Shown one piece after another: positions 24,512 through 33,607 of a stretch of DNA of 36,776 nt (positions are counted from its first letter, which is position 1; every line of letters starts with the position of its first letter). The stretch covers positions 1,368,547 through 1,405,322 of the forward strand of contig NZ_VJOK01000001.1 of assembly GCF_013302895.1 (NCBI RefSeq), in the 5' to 3' direction. Position numbers and translations under genes: made by a program. Below the pieces are notes generated by a model. That model searched no databases and was not told where the DNA came from. It saw only the letters and a program-made list of their open reading frames with translations. The stretch comes from Streptomyces albus subsp. chlorinus (GTDB lineage Bacteria; Actinomycetota; Actinomycetes; Streptomycetales; Streptomycetaceae).

Positions 24512-25761
24512 GCGGTCCGTCCTCCCTGGAGCGCTCCGGGCCCCACGCCGGCGAGCGCGTCCTTGACCGCGTAGGCCCCGCTCAGCAGCGAGGCGCGGGT
24601 GCGGTGCAGCCCGCGGCTTCCCTTGCTCGCCAGCTCGCGCATCATCGACTCGTAGCGGGCGCCGATCCGGGCGGGGTCGAAGCGTTCGGAGTCGGCGAGG
24701 GCCGCGCGGCCCATGCGGCGGCGCAGGGCGTCGTCGTTGATGAGGTCCAGCAGCGCCCCGGCGACGGCGCCCTCGTCGCCCATCGGGACGAGGTGTCCGT
24801 CGACGCCGGAGCGGATGATCTCGGCGGGGCCGTGCGGGCAGTCCGTCGCGACGACGGGGAGTCCGCAGCGCATGGCCTCGACGATGGTCATGCCGAAGGA
24901 CTCCAGACTGGAGGTGACGGCCGCTATCGAGCCCTTGGGCCACTCCGACTCGATGGGATGGGTGGGGCCCATGAGGAAGACGTGGTTGTAGAGGCCCAGT
25001 TCGTCGATGAGGGCACGGAGCCCCGGCCGCTCGCGTCCGCCGCCGTAGATCCGCAGCCGCCAGTCCGGCCGTTCGGCCACCACCTTGGCGAACGCCCGGA
25101 TGAGCAGGTCGTACCGCTTGGCCGGAGCCAGCCGGCCGGCCGCGACGACCCACTTGCTGCTGCCGTCGGCCGGGCTGACACCGGGGGCGGGCACGCTGTT
25201 GGGCACGGCCTCCACCCGGACACCGGGCAGCCGCATCATGCGGCGGTAGTCGGCGGCGTCGGCCTCGGTGACGGTGGTCAGTGCGTCGAGCCGGGGGTAG
25301 ACGCTGCGCAGGACGAGTTTCAGGCGGCGGGAGTGGGTCGCGAGGGTGAGGTGCTCCTGACCCAGCCGTACGGGGCCGCGGCGGGTCTGGCGTGCGATGT
25401 GGGTGTTGAGGCCGGGCCGGGTGCCGACGACGACATCGGCCTCGGTGGTGGCCAGGTGTTCCCCGATGAGGCGGTCGGTCAGGGCGCTGTACATCGGGTA
25501 CTTGCCGTCGGCCTCCGGGAAGACCTGGGCGGGCCGCGTGTGTTCGGCGCCCAGGCTCGCCGGGTCGCGTACCGCGCGGGTGTCGACGAGGTGGCGGAGT
25601 CTCACCCTGGGCCCGGGGTCGAAGACGGGCCGGTCGCGGCTGCGGAAGACCGAGACGACTTCCACATCGTGGTGTTCGGCCAGGCAGCGGGCCAGGTTGT
25701 AGGTGGTACGGACGGTTCCCCCGATGGCGTACCCGTTGTGAAGCAGAAATGAAATGTGCAT
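24508..25761 (-). CDS. GT4-family (GT-B fold) glycosyltransferase
   Basis: 417 aa. MHISFLLHNGYAIGGTVRTT is the N-terminal Rossmann half with the Gly-Gly acceptor loop. The C-terminal half shows VVAAGRLAPAKRYDLLIRAF, then SLESFGMTIVEAMRCGLPVV and the CPHGPAEII loop; this E-x7-E nucleotide-sugar site is diagnostic of GT4. It is likely cytoplasmic or membrane-associated and transfers a sugar from a nucleotide donor to an envelope polymer, lipid or teichoic-acid-type acceptor; specificity is unknown. ATG 25761 is chosen for the canonical N-terminus, though only GGGTGAA precedes it; an in-frame GTG at 25815 is less likely. It is the first gene of a coupled pair. A lower-GC tract with an inverted repeat lies about 105 bp upstream. 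Confidence 0.9.
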   Translation of the reverse strand: MHISFLLHNGYAIGGTVRTTYNLARCLAEHHDVEVVSVFRSRDRPVFDPGPRVRLRHLVDTRAVRDPASLGAEHTRPAQVFPEADGKYPMYSALTDRLIGEHLATTEADVVVGTRPGLNTHIARQTRRGPVRLGQEHLTLATHSRRLKLVLRSVYPRLDALTTVTEADAADYRRMMRLPGVRVEAVPNSVPAPGVSPADGSSKWVVAAGRLAPAKRYDLLIRAFAKVVAERPDWRLRIYGGGRERPGLRALIDELGLYNHVFLMGPTHPIESEWPKGSIAAVTSSLESFGMTIVEAMRCGLPVVATDCPHGPAEIIRSGVDGHLVPMGDEGAVAGALLDLINDDALRRRMGRAALADSERFDPARIGARYESMMRELASKGSRGLHRTRASLLSGAYAVKDALAGVGPGALQGGRTA

Positions 25762-25866
25762 TTCACCCGAGTCCCATACATCTCCGCGGTCAGTCCCCCT
25801 CTGTCCGCCTGTCACCCAGGTAGACCGTTAAATGCCTGGGAGGGTTGGGTGCGCTGAGCAGGTTGT

Positions 25867-25883
25867 TTCAGAAAAGTTCTGAA
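25867..25883. promoter_or_regulatory. Operator-like inverted repeat upstream of the glycosyltransferase
   Basis: TTCAGAA-AAG-TTCTGAA is a perfect 7-bp inverted repeat in an unusually AT-rich stretch (about 25855-25940) of the 303-bp gap between the glycosyltransferase and Rpf genes. It fits a regulator site in the glycosyltransferase promoter. Confidence 0.45.
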
Positions 25884-25955
25884 TGGTTTCACTTCTGTGA
25901 CGCCCCAGCGGGAACTTTTGTTGCAGGCTGATCGTTTGGGCAGTCCGCACGACAA

Positions 25956-25988
25956 CGGCCCCGCCGGGTACGGAACCCGGCGGGGCCG
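25956..25988 (-). terminator. Terminator after the Rpf/LysM gene
   Basis: A perfect 14-bp stem (25956-25969 with 25975-25988, core GGCCCCGCCGGGT / ACCCGGCGGGGCC) closes the loop ACGGA, 77 bp past the stop. Confidence 0.9.
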
Positions 25989-26064
25989 CCGCTCACTCAC
26001 CCGGCACGCGCCCGCGCGGGGCGCGCGCCGAAGGGCCCACCCGAGGGCGGCCCGCGGTGACCGC

Positions 26065-26940
<876 letters not shown>

Positions 26941-26962
26941 TTAACAGCCGGGAGCGCTCGCT

Positions 26963-26976
26963 GTGAGTCACTTCAC
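26963..26976. promoter_or_regulatory. Crp-like site GTGA-N6-TCAC
   Basis: GTGA-GTCACT-TCAC matches the general Crp/FNR dyad. Streptomyces Crp is reported to bind GTG-N6-GNCAC near rpf and germination genes; here the G of GNCAC is T. It lies between divergent rpf and 27145 genes, the expected place. Confidence 0.45.
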
Positions 26977-27005
26977 GAGTCGAACTCGCGTACCCAGCAC
27001 CTCTG

Positions 27006-27026
27006 TTGACAGTGCGTGAAGCACTG
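27006..27026 (+). promoter_or_regulatory. TTGACA box overlapped by an inverted repeat
   Basis: TTGACA (27006-27011) is a consensus -35 for the gene at 27145, though no clear -10 follows at 17-18 bp. CAGTGC-GTGAA-GCACTG (27010-27026) is a perfect inverted repeat starting inside it, suggesting a repressor site. Confidence 0.4.
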
Positions 27027-27144
27027 CCCCGCGTAGGTGACCGGATCCGGGCACTCGGAGGACACCCGCACGCGCCCGCGCGTGACCGTGACCACAGATC
27101 ACCCGTTGTCCACTCCGAACACGAACCGAAAGCCAGGAGCTCCC

Positions 27145-27999
27145 GTGTCCCCCATGCTCGATGTCAGCGACGCCGTACGCGCCGAGATCGGCGAGGCAGA
27201 AGCCGAGAGGCTGCTCGCCGGAGAGAACACCCCAGGAGAGTACGACTGCACGTCCTGCCGCGCCCGGGGCAACACCCACCAGGAACGCACCAGCACCGTG
27301 CTGTTCGTCGGGGAGGAGACGGCCGTCCTCGCTTTCGCGCACGCGTCCTGCATCCCCTCCCAGGTCGTGTCCGTGGCGGAGGACCAGCTCCAGGGGGCCG
27401 TGCAGTCCCTCACCGCCGAGGAGACGGGCCGGCACGCCGTTCCCGCCCCCTCCCCCGGCTCCCCGCAGGAGCAGGCACCCGCCGCTCCCCCCGCCCGGCC
27501 GGCCGCGCCGGGGCAGGGCACCCGCCAGGCCGTCCTCGGTGTGACGTGCGGTCAGGTCCTCCTCGACGACACACTGCATCCGGCCATCGTGGTCGAGCCC
27601 ACCGGCCCCATCGCGCGCCCCGGCTCCGACGGTCCGGGGGACGACTTCCTGCCCCTGCTGATCGAGCACGGCTTCCTGCCGGTCACCGATGTCGCGCAGC
27701 TGCCCGCCCCGGTCGCCGGCTGGTCGGTGCTGCTGGCGATGGGGCAGCTGCACGCCATCCTCCAGCCCCCCGCCACGCCCGGCACCCAGCCCGTCGCCTG
27801 GTGGCAGGCGCACCAGCCGCTGGCCGTGACCGAGGGCTGGCGTACGGCGGCGGCCAAGAGCCACACCGTCCTGGTCTACGCGGCGCCCGCGGGCTCCATC
27901 GGCCAGCAGCCCCGCGAGGACCTGCTGCGGGAGGCCCTGGAGAAGGCGGCGGCCGGCGGGGTGCTGGTGGCCGGCACGATGCCGCTGGCGGGGACATGA
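27145..27999 (+). CDS. Conserved hypothetical protein with Cys-rich N-terminal part
   Basis: 284 aa, function not recognised. The N-terminal part has EYDCTSCRARGNTHQERTST with a C-x2-C pair, then FAHASCIPS, which may bind zinc or a cluster. A Pro/Ala linker (about 100-130) joins a C-terminal domain with QAVLGVTCGQVLLDDTLHPA, FLPLLIEHGFLPVTDV and a final EALEKAAAGGVLVAGTMPL. It has no signal peptide or membrane span. GTG 27145 is chosen because AGGAG precedes it by 5 nt; ATG 27154 is an alternative. It is transcribed divergently from the Rpf gene, sharing a 447-bp region full of dyad elements, and is followed by a small ORF on the same strand. Confidence 0.75.
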   Translation: MSPMLDVSDAVRAEIGEAEAERLLAGENTPGEYDCTSCRARGNTHQERTSTVLFVGEETAVLAFAHASCIPSQVVSVAEDQLQGAVQSLTAEETGRHAVPAPSPGSPQEQAPAAPPARPAAPGQGTRQAVLGVTCGQVLLDDTLHPAIVVEPTGPIARPGSDGPGDDFLPLLIEHGFLPVTDVAQLPAPVAGWSVLLAMGQLHAILQPPATPGTQPVAWWQAHQPLAVTEGWRTAAAKSHTVLVYAAPAGSIGQQPREDLLREALEKAAAGGVLVAGTMPLAGT

Positions 28000-28126
28000 G
28001 CCGCCCCGCACCGCGCCCGGGAGCCCCGGCGTGAGCGGCGACGCGAACGGGCGGCGGTACACCGTGCGATCAGGTCATTCGCGGCCCGGGACCGCATCCG
28101 GCCCGCCGTACGGTCGTTGGGCAGAC

Positions 28127-28609
28127 GTGCAGCAATACGAGCCTCTCCGAGCCCACCCAGCCCACCCCGGCAACGGACGCGTGACCGCCGCGCCCGTTGC
28201 CCCCGCGGTTCCGCGGATGCGGTCTCCGCACAGCGCGTCACCGGAAGGGTCCACGCCCATCTACGACTCGCTGTACGCGGAGTACCGCAGACTCTTCCGC
28301 GCCCTGCCCGGTGACCGCACGGGCGAGGAGGAGCTGCGTTTCGAGGGGTTCGGCACGGTGCACGGCACCGGCAGCGGTTCCTGGTCCGACGAGCAGCGGT
28401 CGGCCGCCTCCTGGCACACCCCCGCCTGGCACCTCCCCGCACTGCCCCCGGCCCCCGCCACGGCCACCACCACTGACGGCCGGGCCGGGCGCGCGGCGGC
28501 GGCCCGTACGCGCTACTTCTTGCGGCCGCGCTTCTCGCGCACCCGCACCGAGATCTGCACCGGCGTCCCCTCGAAACCGAACTCCTCGCGCAGCCGCCGC
28601 TCGATGTAG
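28127..28609 (+). CDS. Small unknown ORF overlapping the 3' end of der
   Basis: 160 aa if read to the in-frame stop. The GTG start ([14 protein letters not shown]) is one choice; GTG 28031 and ATG 28217 are alternatives, and none has a strong ribosome site. Codons from 28217 to about 28475 have clear G/C third-position bias ([20 protein letters not shown], then EELRFEGFG), so this part is probably coding. The last 40 codons run antisense through der and look like shadow coding. A TGA in the +1 frame at 28474, just before der begins, would end the protein naturally, hinting at a frameshift or sequencing error. Function unknown. Confidence 0.45.
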   Translation: MQQYEPLRAHPAHPGNGRVTAAPVAPAVPRMRSPHSASPEGSTPIYDSLYAEYRRLFRALPGDRTGEEELRFEGFGTVHGTGSGSWSDEQRSAASWHTPAWHLPALPPAPATATTTDGRAGRAAAARTRYFLRPRFSRTRTEICTGVPSKPNSSRSRRSM

Positions 28610-29991
28610 CGGCGGTAGCCCGCCTCCAGGAAGCCGGAGGCGAACAGCACGAAGCGGGGCGGCTTGGTGCCGGCCTGCGTGCCGAAGAGGATGCGCGGCT
28701 GCTTGCCGCCCCGCACCGGGTGCGGGTGGGAGGCCACGAGTTCCCCGAGGAAGGCGTTGAGCTTCCCCGTCGGCACCCGGGTCTCCCAGCTCTCCAGCGC
28801 CGTCTCGATGGCGGGCACCAGCTTCTCCACGTGCCGCCCGGTACGGGCCGAGACGTTGACGCGCGGCGCCCACCGCACGTGGACCAGCTCCTGCTCGATC
28901 TCCCGCTCCAGGTAGAAGCGCCGCTCCTCGTCCAGGGTGTCCCACTTGTTGTACGCGAGGACGACGGCACGGCCCGACTCGACGGCCATGGTGATGATGC
29001 GCAGGTCCTGGGTGCTGATCGACTCGCTGACGTCGATCAGCACCACCGCCACCTCGGCCTTCTCCAGCGCGGCCGCCGTGCGCAGCGAGGCGTAGTAGTC
29101 GGCGCCCTCGGTCATGTGGACGCGGCGCCGGATACCGGCGGTGTCCACGAACTTCCAGGTCTTGCCGCCCAGTTCGATCAGCTCGTCCACCGGGTCCCGG
29201 GTGGTACCGGCCAGTGGGTCGACGACGACGCGCTCCTCGCCCGCCACCTTGTTCAGCAGCGAGGACTTGCCGACGTTGGGGCGGCCGATGAGGGCCACCC
29301 GGCGCGGACCGCCCAGCACGACGTCCCCGAAGGTCTCGCGGGGCGCCTCGGGCAGCGCCTTGAGGACCTCGTCCAGCATGTCGCCCGTACCGCGCCCGTG
29401 CAGCGCGGAGACCGGGTGGGGCTCGCCCAGGCCGAGCGACCACAGATAGGCGGCGTCCGCCTCGCCCGAGGGGCCGTCCACCTTGTTGGCGCAGAGCACC
29501 ACCGGCTTGCCCGCCCGGCGCAGGAGCTTGACGACGGCCTCGTCGGTGTCGGTGGCGCCCACCGTGGCGTCCACCACGAACACCACGGCGTCGGCGGCCT
29601 CCACGGCGAACTCGGCCTGGGCGGCGACGGAGGCGTCGATGCCGAGGACGTCCTGCTCCCAGCCGCCGGTGTCCACCACCTTGAAGCGGCGGCCCGCCCA
29701 CTCCGCCTCGTAGGTGACCCGGTCCCTCGTCACGCCGGGGCGGTCCTCCACGACGGCCTCGCGGCGGCCGATGATCCGGTTCACCAGCGTCGACTTGCCG
29801 ACATTGGGGCGGCCCACCACGGCGAGCACCGGCAGCGGCCCGTGGCCGGCCTCGCCGAGCGCGCCCTCGACCTCCTCCCGGTCGAAGCCCTCCTCGGCGG
29901 CCAGTTCCATGAACTCGGCGAACTCGGCGTCACCCAGCTCACCGTGGCCGTGCTCGATGCCGTCGTCGGCGGGGTGCATCTGGTCGTTCAT
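28513..29991 (-). CDS. der: Ribosome-assembly GTPase Der (EngA)
   Basis: 492 aa with two tandem GTPase domains and a KH-like C-terminus, acting in maturation of the 50S subunit. First domain: GRPNVGKST (60-68), [12 protein letters not shown]. Second: [21 protein letters not shown]. The C-terminal KH-like part includes [16 protein letters not shown] and ends VREKRGRKK. An acidic N-terminal extension of about 52 residues ([19 protein letters not shown]) is typical of actinobacterial Der. ATG 29991 is used; the ribosome site is weak (GACGAGG). It is the last gene of the aroH-tyrA-cmk-plsC-der row, 73 bp after the acyltransferase stop. Confidence 0.97.
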   Translation of the reverse strand: MNDQMHPADDGIEHGHGELGDAEFAEFMELAAEEGFDREEVEGALGEAGHGPLPVLAVVGRPNVGKSTLVNRIIGRREAVVEDRPGVTRDRVTYEAEWAGRRFKVVDTGGWEQDVLGIDASVAAQAEFAVEAADAVVFVVDATVGATDTDEAVVKLLRRAGKPVVLCANKVDGPSGEADAAYLWSLGLGEPHPVSALHGRGTGDMLDEVLKALPEAPRETFGDVVLGGPRRVALIGRPNVGKSSLLNKVAGEERVVVDPLAGTTRDPVDELIELGGKTWKFVDTAGIRRRVHMTEGADYYASLRTAAALEKAEVAVVLIDVSESISTQDLRIITMAVESGRAVVLAYNKWDTLDEERRFYLEREIEQELVHVRWAPRVNVSARTGRHVEKLVPAIETALESWETRVPTGKLNAFLGELVASHPHPVRGGKQPRILFGTQAGTKPPRFVLFASGFLEAGYRRYIERRLREEFGFEGTPVQISVRVREKRGRKK

Positions 29992-30064
29992 GACGTCTCG
30001 TCCTCGTCGTCCAAAGTTCGTGAAGGGGCCGCGGAGTGCTTGCGGCGGCCGGTCTTCGTACGGG

Positions 30065-30721
30065 TCAGCGGCCGGTCAGCCGTCTGGCGTCCTGCAGATG
30101 TGCCGACAGCCGCTGCTGGAGCTGCACGGTGGCCTCGTCCAGCGCCTTCCGCGTCCGCCGCCCGGACCCGTCGCCCACGGTGAAGGGGTCACCGAAGACC
30201 ACGTCGACCCGGCTGCGCAGCGGCGGCAGCGCCCGTATCAGCCGGCCCGGGCGGTCGGCGCTGCCGAGCACCGCGACCGGGACGACGGGAGCGCCGGAGC
30301 GCAGCGCGAAGTAGGCCAGCCCGGAGCGCAGCGCGGCGAAGTCGCCCTCGCCCCGCGTGCCCTCCGGGAAGATCCCCAGCACGCCGCCGCGCTCCAGCAC
30401 CGCCAGCGCACGGGTGATCGCACCCCGGTCGGCCGTCGTGCGGTCCACCTCCAGCTGGCCGATGCCCCGCAGGAACGGGTCCAGCGGGCCGGTGAACGCC
30501 TCTTTCTTGATCAGGAAGTGCACCGGCCGGGGCGCCGTCCCCATCAGCATGGGCCCGTCGATGTTGTGCGCGTGGTTGACCGCGAGTATCACCGGGCCGC
30601 CCGGCGGGACCCGCCAGGCACCCAGGACCCGGGGCCGCCACAGGGTGTGCATGAGCCCGATGCCGATCCGGCGGCCGACGGCGGCGCCCCGCTCGCCGGG
30701 AGCGGAATCGGTCGGTGTCAC
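30065..30721 (-). CDS. PlsC-like 1-acylglycerol-3-phosphate acyltransferase
   Basis: 218 aa, a membrane-surface acyltransferase. Motif I is NHAHNID (His50-x4-Asp55), motif [12 protein letters not shown] (118-126), and a later PVVPVAVLG strand completes the PlsC pattern. It should acylate lysophosphatidate or a related lysolipid using acyl-CoA or acyl-ACP. The GTG start at 30721 overlaps the cmk stop (GTGA), so translation is coupled. The cmk-plsC-der order is widely seen in actinobacteria. Whether it is the main PlsC or a side acyltransferase cannot be told. Confidence 0.88.
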   Translation of the reverse strand: MTPTDSAPGERGAAVGRRIGIGLMHTLWRPRVLGAWRVPPGGPVILAVNHAHNIDGPMLMGTAPRPVHFLIKKEAFTGPLDPFLRGIGQLEVDRTTADRGAITRALAVLERGGVLGIFPEGTRGEGDFAALRSGLAYFALRSGAPVVPVAVLGSADRPGRLIRALPPLRSRVDVVFGDPFTVGDGSGRRTRKALDEATVQLQQRLSAHLQDARRLTGR

Positions 30722-31449
30722 CTGGCCGCCTTCTCCATGGGCCCGGCCGCCGCCTTGTCCGCCGCCGCCTTCTCCACGAGGGTGACGACGCACTCGATGA
30801 CCTGCTCCAGGGTCAGCTCGGTGGTGTCCACCTCGACGGCGTCGTCGGCCTTCTTCAGCGGGGAGGTCTTACGGCTGGAGTCCGCCTTGTCGCGGGCGAT
30901 CAGCGCCTGCTGGGTGCCGGCCAGGTCGGTGACGGGCTTGCCGTCGGCGGTCTTCAGCTCACCGCTGCGGCGGGCGGCACGGGCCTCGGGCGAGGCGGTG
31001 AGGAAGACCTTCAGATCCGCGTGGGGCAGCACCGTGGTCCCGATGTCGCGGCCCTCGACGACGATGCCGCCGACGGCCTCGGCCGCGATGGTGCGCTGCA
31101 GCTCGGTGATCCGCGCCCGGACCTCGGGGACGGCGCTGACAGCGCTGACCGCCGCGGTCACCTCCTGGGTGCGGATCGGGCCGGAGGCGTCCAGCCCGTC
31201 GGCGGAGATGGCCGGGTCGCGCGGGTCCGTTCCCGAGACGATGCTGGGCTTGCCCGCGGCCGCGGCGATCGCCGCCGGGTCGGAGACGTCCACGCCGTTG
31301 TTCAGCATCCACCAGGTGATCGCCCGGTACTGCGCCCCGGTGTCGAGGTAGCTCAGCCCCAGCTGGGCCGCGACGGCCTTGGAGGTGCTCGACTTGCCCG
31401 TGCCGGAGGGGCCGTCGATGGCGACAATCACTGCTGGGGTCGCAGACAC
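30718..31449 (-). CDS. cmk: Cytidylate kinase
   Basis: 243 aa, phosphorylating CMP/dCMP with ATP. AIDGPSGTGKSSTSKAVA is the P-loop; LSYLDTGAQYRAITW is the substrate segment; EGRDIGTTVLPHADLKVFLT and RDKADSSRKTSPLKKADDAV are the CMP-binding and lid regions of the family. GTG 31449 is preferred because AAAGGTG lies 9 nt upstream; GTG 31461 would give four more residues. An inverted repeat GGGACC-N6-GGTCCC (31511-31528) lies in the 197-bp gap behind tyrA and may separate transcription or mark the cmk promoter. Confidence 0.95.
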   Translation of the reverse strand: MSATPAVIVAIDGPSGTGKSSTSKAVAAQLGLSYLDTGAQYRAITWWMLNNGVDVSDPAAIAAAAGKPSIVSGTDPRDPAISADGLDASGPIRTQEVTAAVSAVSAVPEVRARITELQRTIAAEAVGGIVVEGRDIGTTVLPHADLKVFLTASPEARAARRSGELKTADGKPVTDLAGTQQALIARDKADSSRKTSPLKKADDAVEVDTTELTLEQVIECVVTLVEKAAADKAAAGPMEKAAR

Positions 31450-31510
31450 GGTGGTGGGCACCTTTCGTGTTCCTGGGCTCTCTCGGCGCGCGGCGGCGCA
31501 TGGGGCGGAC

Positions 31511-31528
31511 GGGACCGGCCTGGGTCCC
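31511..31528 (-). promoter_or_regulatory. Inverted repeat between tyrA and cmk
   Basis: GGGACC-GGCCTG-GGTCCC is a perfect 6-bp inverted repeat in the tyrA-cmk gap. It may be a weak terminator for tyrA or a cmk leader hairpin. Confidence 0.35.
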
Positions 31529-31646
31529 CGCACAAGGCTACCGGCTGCCACGGACACGCTGTGCCGCACGTCCGCGCCCCGGCTCCCCGAAGCCCCCGGG
31601 GAGGCCGTATCCCTCCCGCCGCGCTCCCGGGCCGCCGCCCCGGCTC

Positions 31647-32738
31647 CTATGTACGCAGGGCCCAGCCGCGCTCGCGCAGCTCCTGCTCCAGCACCGGCAC
31701 CGCGCCCGGCTCGACCATGAGCTGCATGTATCCGGCCTGCTGGCCGGTCGCGTGCTCGATCCGCACGTCCTCGATGTTGACGCCCACCGATCCCGCGTCC
31801 GCGAAGATCCGGGCCAGCTGGCCGGGGCGGTCGCTGATGAGCACGGTGACCGTCTCGTAGGCGGTGGGCGCCTGGCCGTGCTTGCCGGGGACGCGGGCGC
31901 GGCCCGCGTTGCCGCGGCGCAGCAGCTCCTCGATGCCCTCGGCGCCGGCGGCCCGTTCGGCCTCGTCGGCCGAGTCCAGCTCCCGCAGGGCCCGGACCGC
32001 CGTCTCCAGATCGGCGGCGACCTCCGCGAGGATGTCGGCGACCGGCCCCGGGTTGGCGGAGAGGATGTCCACCCACATCCCCGGGTCGGAGCCGGCGATC
32101 CGCGTCACGTCCCGGATGCCCTGGCCGCACAGCCGCACGTCCGTCTCGGCGGCGTCGGCCAGCCGTGCGGCCACCAGGCTGGAGAGCAGGTGGGGGGTGT
32201 GGGAGACCAGGGCGACGGCCCTGTCGTGCGCGTCGGCGTCCATCACCACCGGCACCGCACCGCACAGGGCGATCAGCTCCAGCGCGAGGTTGAGCACCTC
32301 CGTGTCCGTGCCCGGTGTGGGGGTCAGCACCCAGGGCCGGCCCTCGAACAGGTCGGCCGTGGCCGCGAGCGGTCCCGACTGCTCGCGGCCCGACATCGGG
32401 TGGCTGCCCAGATAGGTCCGCAGGTCGCCGCCCCGTTCGGCCAGCTCCCGGCGCGGCCCGCCCTTGACACTGCCGACGTCGATGACGCCGCGGGCCAGTC
32501 CCCGGCGCTGCACCTCGGCGACGGCGGTGGCGATGTGCGCGGGCGGTACGGCCACGACGGCCAGGTCGGCGGGCGCTCCCGGCTCGGGCTCCCCCTCCGT
32601 CCCGGCGCCCAGCGCGGCGGCCATCCGGGCCCGCTCCGGATCGCGGTCGCTGAGGTGGACCCGCACGCCACGGCCGGCGAGGGCCAGCGCGGCAGAGGTC
32701 CCGATGAGTCCCGTGCCGAGCACGAGGGCTGTGCGCAT
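31647..32738 (-). CDS. tyrA: Prephenate dehydrogenase with C-terminal ACT domain
   Basis: 363 aa. The enzyme converts prephenate to 4-hydroxyphenylpyruvate with NAD+ in tyrosine synthesis. ALVLGTGLIGTSAALALAGR (4-23) is the dinucleotide fold; GSHPMSGREQSG (about 111-122) carries the substrate His. A C-terminal ACT domain (about 293-363: VTVLISDRPGQLARIFADAG, VNIEDVRIEH) suggests feedback control by tyrosine or another amino acid. Its ATG shares one base with the aroH stop (TAATG), so AroH and TyrA, consecutive pathway enzymes, are co-translated. Confidence 0.95.
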   Translation of the reverse strand: MRTALVLGTGLIGTSAALALAGRGVRVHLSDRDPERARMAAALGAGTEGEPEPGAPADLAVVAVPPAHIATAVAEVQRRGLARGVIDVGSVKGGPRRELAERGGDLRTYLGSHPMSGREQSGPLAATADLFEGRPWVLTPTPGTDTEVLNLALELIALCGAVPVVMDADAHDRAVALVSHTPHLLSSLVAARLADAAETDVRLCGQGIRDVTRIAGSDPGMWVDILSANPGPVADILAEVAADLETAVRALRELDSADEAERAAGAEGIEELLRRGNAGRARVPGKHGQAPTAYETVTVLISDRPGQLARIFADAGSVGVNIEDVRIEHATGQQAGYMQLMVEPGAVPVLEQELRERGWALRT

Positions 32739-33109
32739 TACTGTGCGATGTCCTTGCGGAGTGCGGCTGCTGCGCCCAGGTAGACGTGCGTGATGCCGGA
32801 CCTGGGCAGCTCGGTCTCTGTGTGGGCCAGGATACGGACCACCCGCGGCATCGCGCCCGCCACTTCCAGTTCCTGGGCGCAGATCAGCGGTACGTCCACG
32901 AGGCCCAGCTTGCGGGCGGCGGCGGCCGGGAAGTCGCTGTGCAGGTCGGGGGTCGCCGTGAACCAGATGCTGATCAGGTCGTCGGCGGTCAGGCTGTTGC
33001 GCTCCAGCACGGCGGTGAGCAGTTCGCCCACCCGTTCGTGCATGTGCTCCGCGTCGTCCCGGTCAAGCTGGACGGCGCCCCGCACCGCACGCACCGCTCG
33101 TCCCGCCAC
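32738..33109 (-). CDS. aroH: Chorismate mutase, AroH type
   Basis: 123 aa, the monofunctional trimeric AroH fold that rearranges chorismate to prephenate. Signature parts are AVRAVRGAVQLDRDDAEHMH, LTADDLISIWFTATPDLHSD, FPAAAARKLGLVDVPLICAQ and ITHVYLGAAAALRKD; Arg7 and the Glu/Cys positions of the B. subtilis enzyme appear retained (AVRGA, ICAQE). GTG 33109 has AGGAG 6 nt upstream. It leads directly into tyrA with a 1-nt overlap, giving chorismate-to-hydroxyphenylpyruvate in one unit. Confidence 0.93.
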   Translation of the reverse strand: MAGRAVRAVRGAVQLDRDDAEHMHERVGELLTAVLERNSLTADDLISIWFTATPDLHSDFPAAAARKLGLVDVPLICAQELEVAGAMPRVVRILAHTETELPRSGITHVYLGAAAALRKDIAQ

Positions 33110-33129
33110 CTGTGGCTCCTCTCCCCGCC

Positions 33130-33157
33130 GGTACCTGGCCGGCCCAGGGTAGGTACC
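33130..33157. promoter_or_regulatory. Inverted repeat in the aroH/DUF952 divergent region
   Basis: GGTACCT (33130-33136) and AGGTACC (33151-33157) are perfect arms, with CCTGG/CCAGG nested inside. The 102-bp region holds both divergent promoters, so an operator is plausible. Confidence 0.35.
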
Positions 33158-33211
33158 GCGCACGCGCGGATGTGCGGGCCGCCCGCCCAGTGAGACGGTA
33201 GAAGTGGAGGC

Positions 33212-33532
33212 ATGATCTTCCATGTGGTCCCGCTGGACGACTGGCTGCTGGCCCCGGACCGGCCCTACTCGCCGCGTGTGCTCGCCGAGAACGGGTTCAT
33301 CCCGTGCACGGCCGACGAGCAGCGGGCGCTGGCCGTCGCGGACGCCCGCTTCCGGAACGCGGTCGGGCCCGTGATGGCCCTCATGATCGACGAACACCGC
33401 CTGGACGCCCGGGTGCACTGGGAGCCGGAGCCCCGCATCCACGGGCGGGTCAACCGCTCCGCCGTCGCCGGGATGCTGGAGGTGCGGCGCGACGAGGAGG
33501 GCCGGGCCGTCTCGCTCGCGCTCTGGTCCTGA
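33212..33532 (+). CDS. DUF952-family small protein
   Basis: 106 aa. IFHVVPLDDWLLAPDRPYSP then ENGFIPCTADEQ follows the DUF952 pattern (I-x-H-x-x-...-W-...-Y-...-GFIHCS), here with Pro in place of His in GFIHC. The C-terminal WEPEPRIHGRVNRSAV fits the conserved PHIYG-like strand. DUF952 is structurally related to ADP-ribosyl-binding/transferring folds, but no activity is established, and the missing His argues against assuming one. GGAGG lies only 1 nt before ATG 33212. Convergent with rluB across a terminator. Confidence 0.7.
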   Translation: MIFHVVPLDDWLLAPDRPYSPRVLAENGFIPCTADEQRALAVADARFRNAVGPVMALMIDEHRLDARVHWEPEPRIHGRVNRSAVAGMLEVRRDEEGRAVSLALWS

Positions 33533-33538
33533 CTCCCT

Positions 33539-33566
33539 CGCCGGCGGGGGCCGGGCCCCGCCGGCG
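33539..33566. terminator. Bidirectional terminator between DUF952 gene and rluB
   Basis: An 11-bp perfect stem (33539-33549 with 33556-33566, core GCCGGCGGGG / CCCCGCCGGC) has a 6-nt loop, 7 bp after the DUF952 stop. Confidence 0.8.
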
Positions 33567-33596
33567 CGCGCCAGGGGCCCGGCGCGCGCCAGGGGC
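33561..33596. repeat. Perfect 18-bp tandem duplication
   Basis: CCGGCGCGCGCCAGGGGC is present twice head to tail (33561-33578, 33579-33596) between the terminator and the rluB stop. The unit includes the palindrome GGCGCGCGCC. Confidence 0.9.
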
Positions 33597-33607
33597 GGCC
33601 CGGGCTC

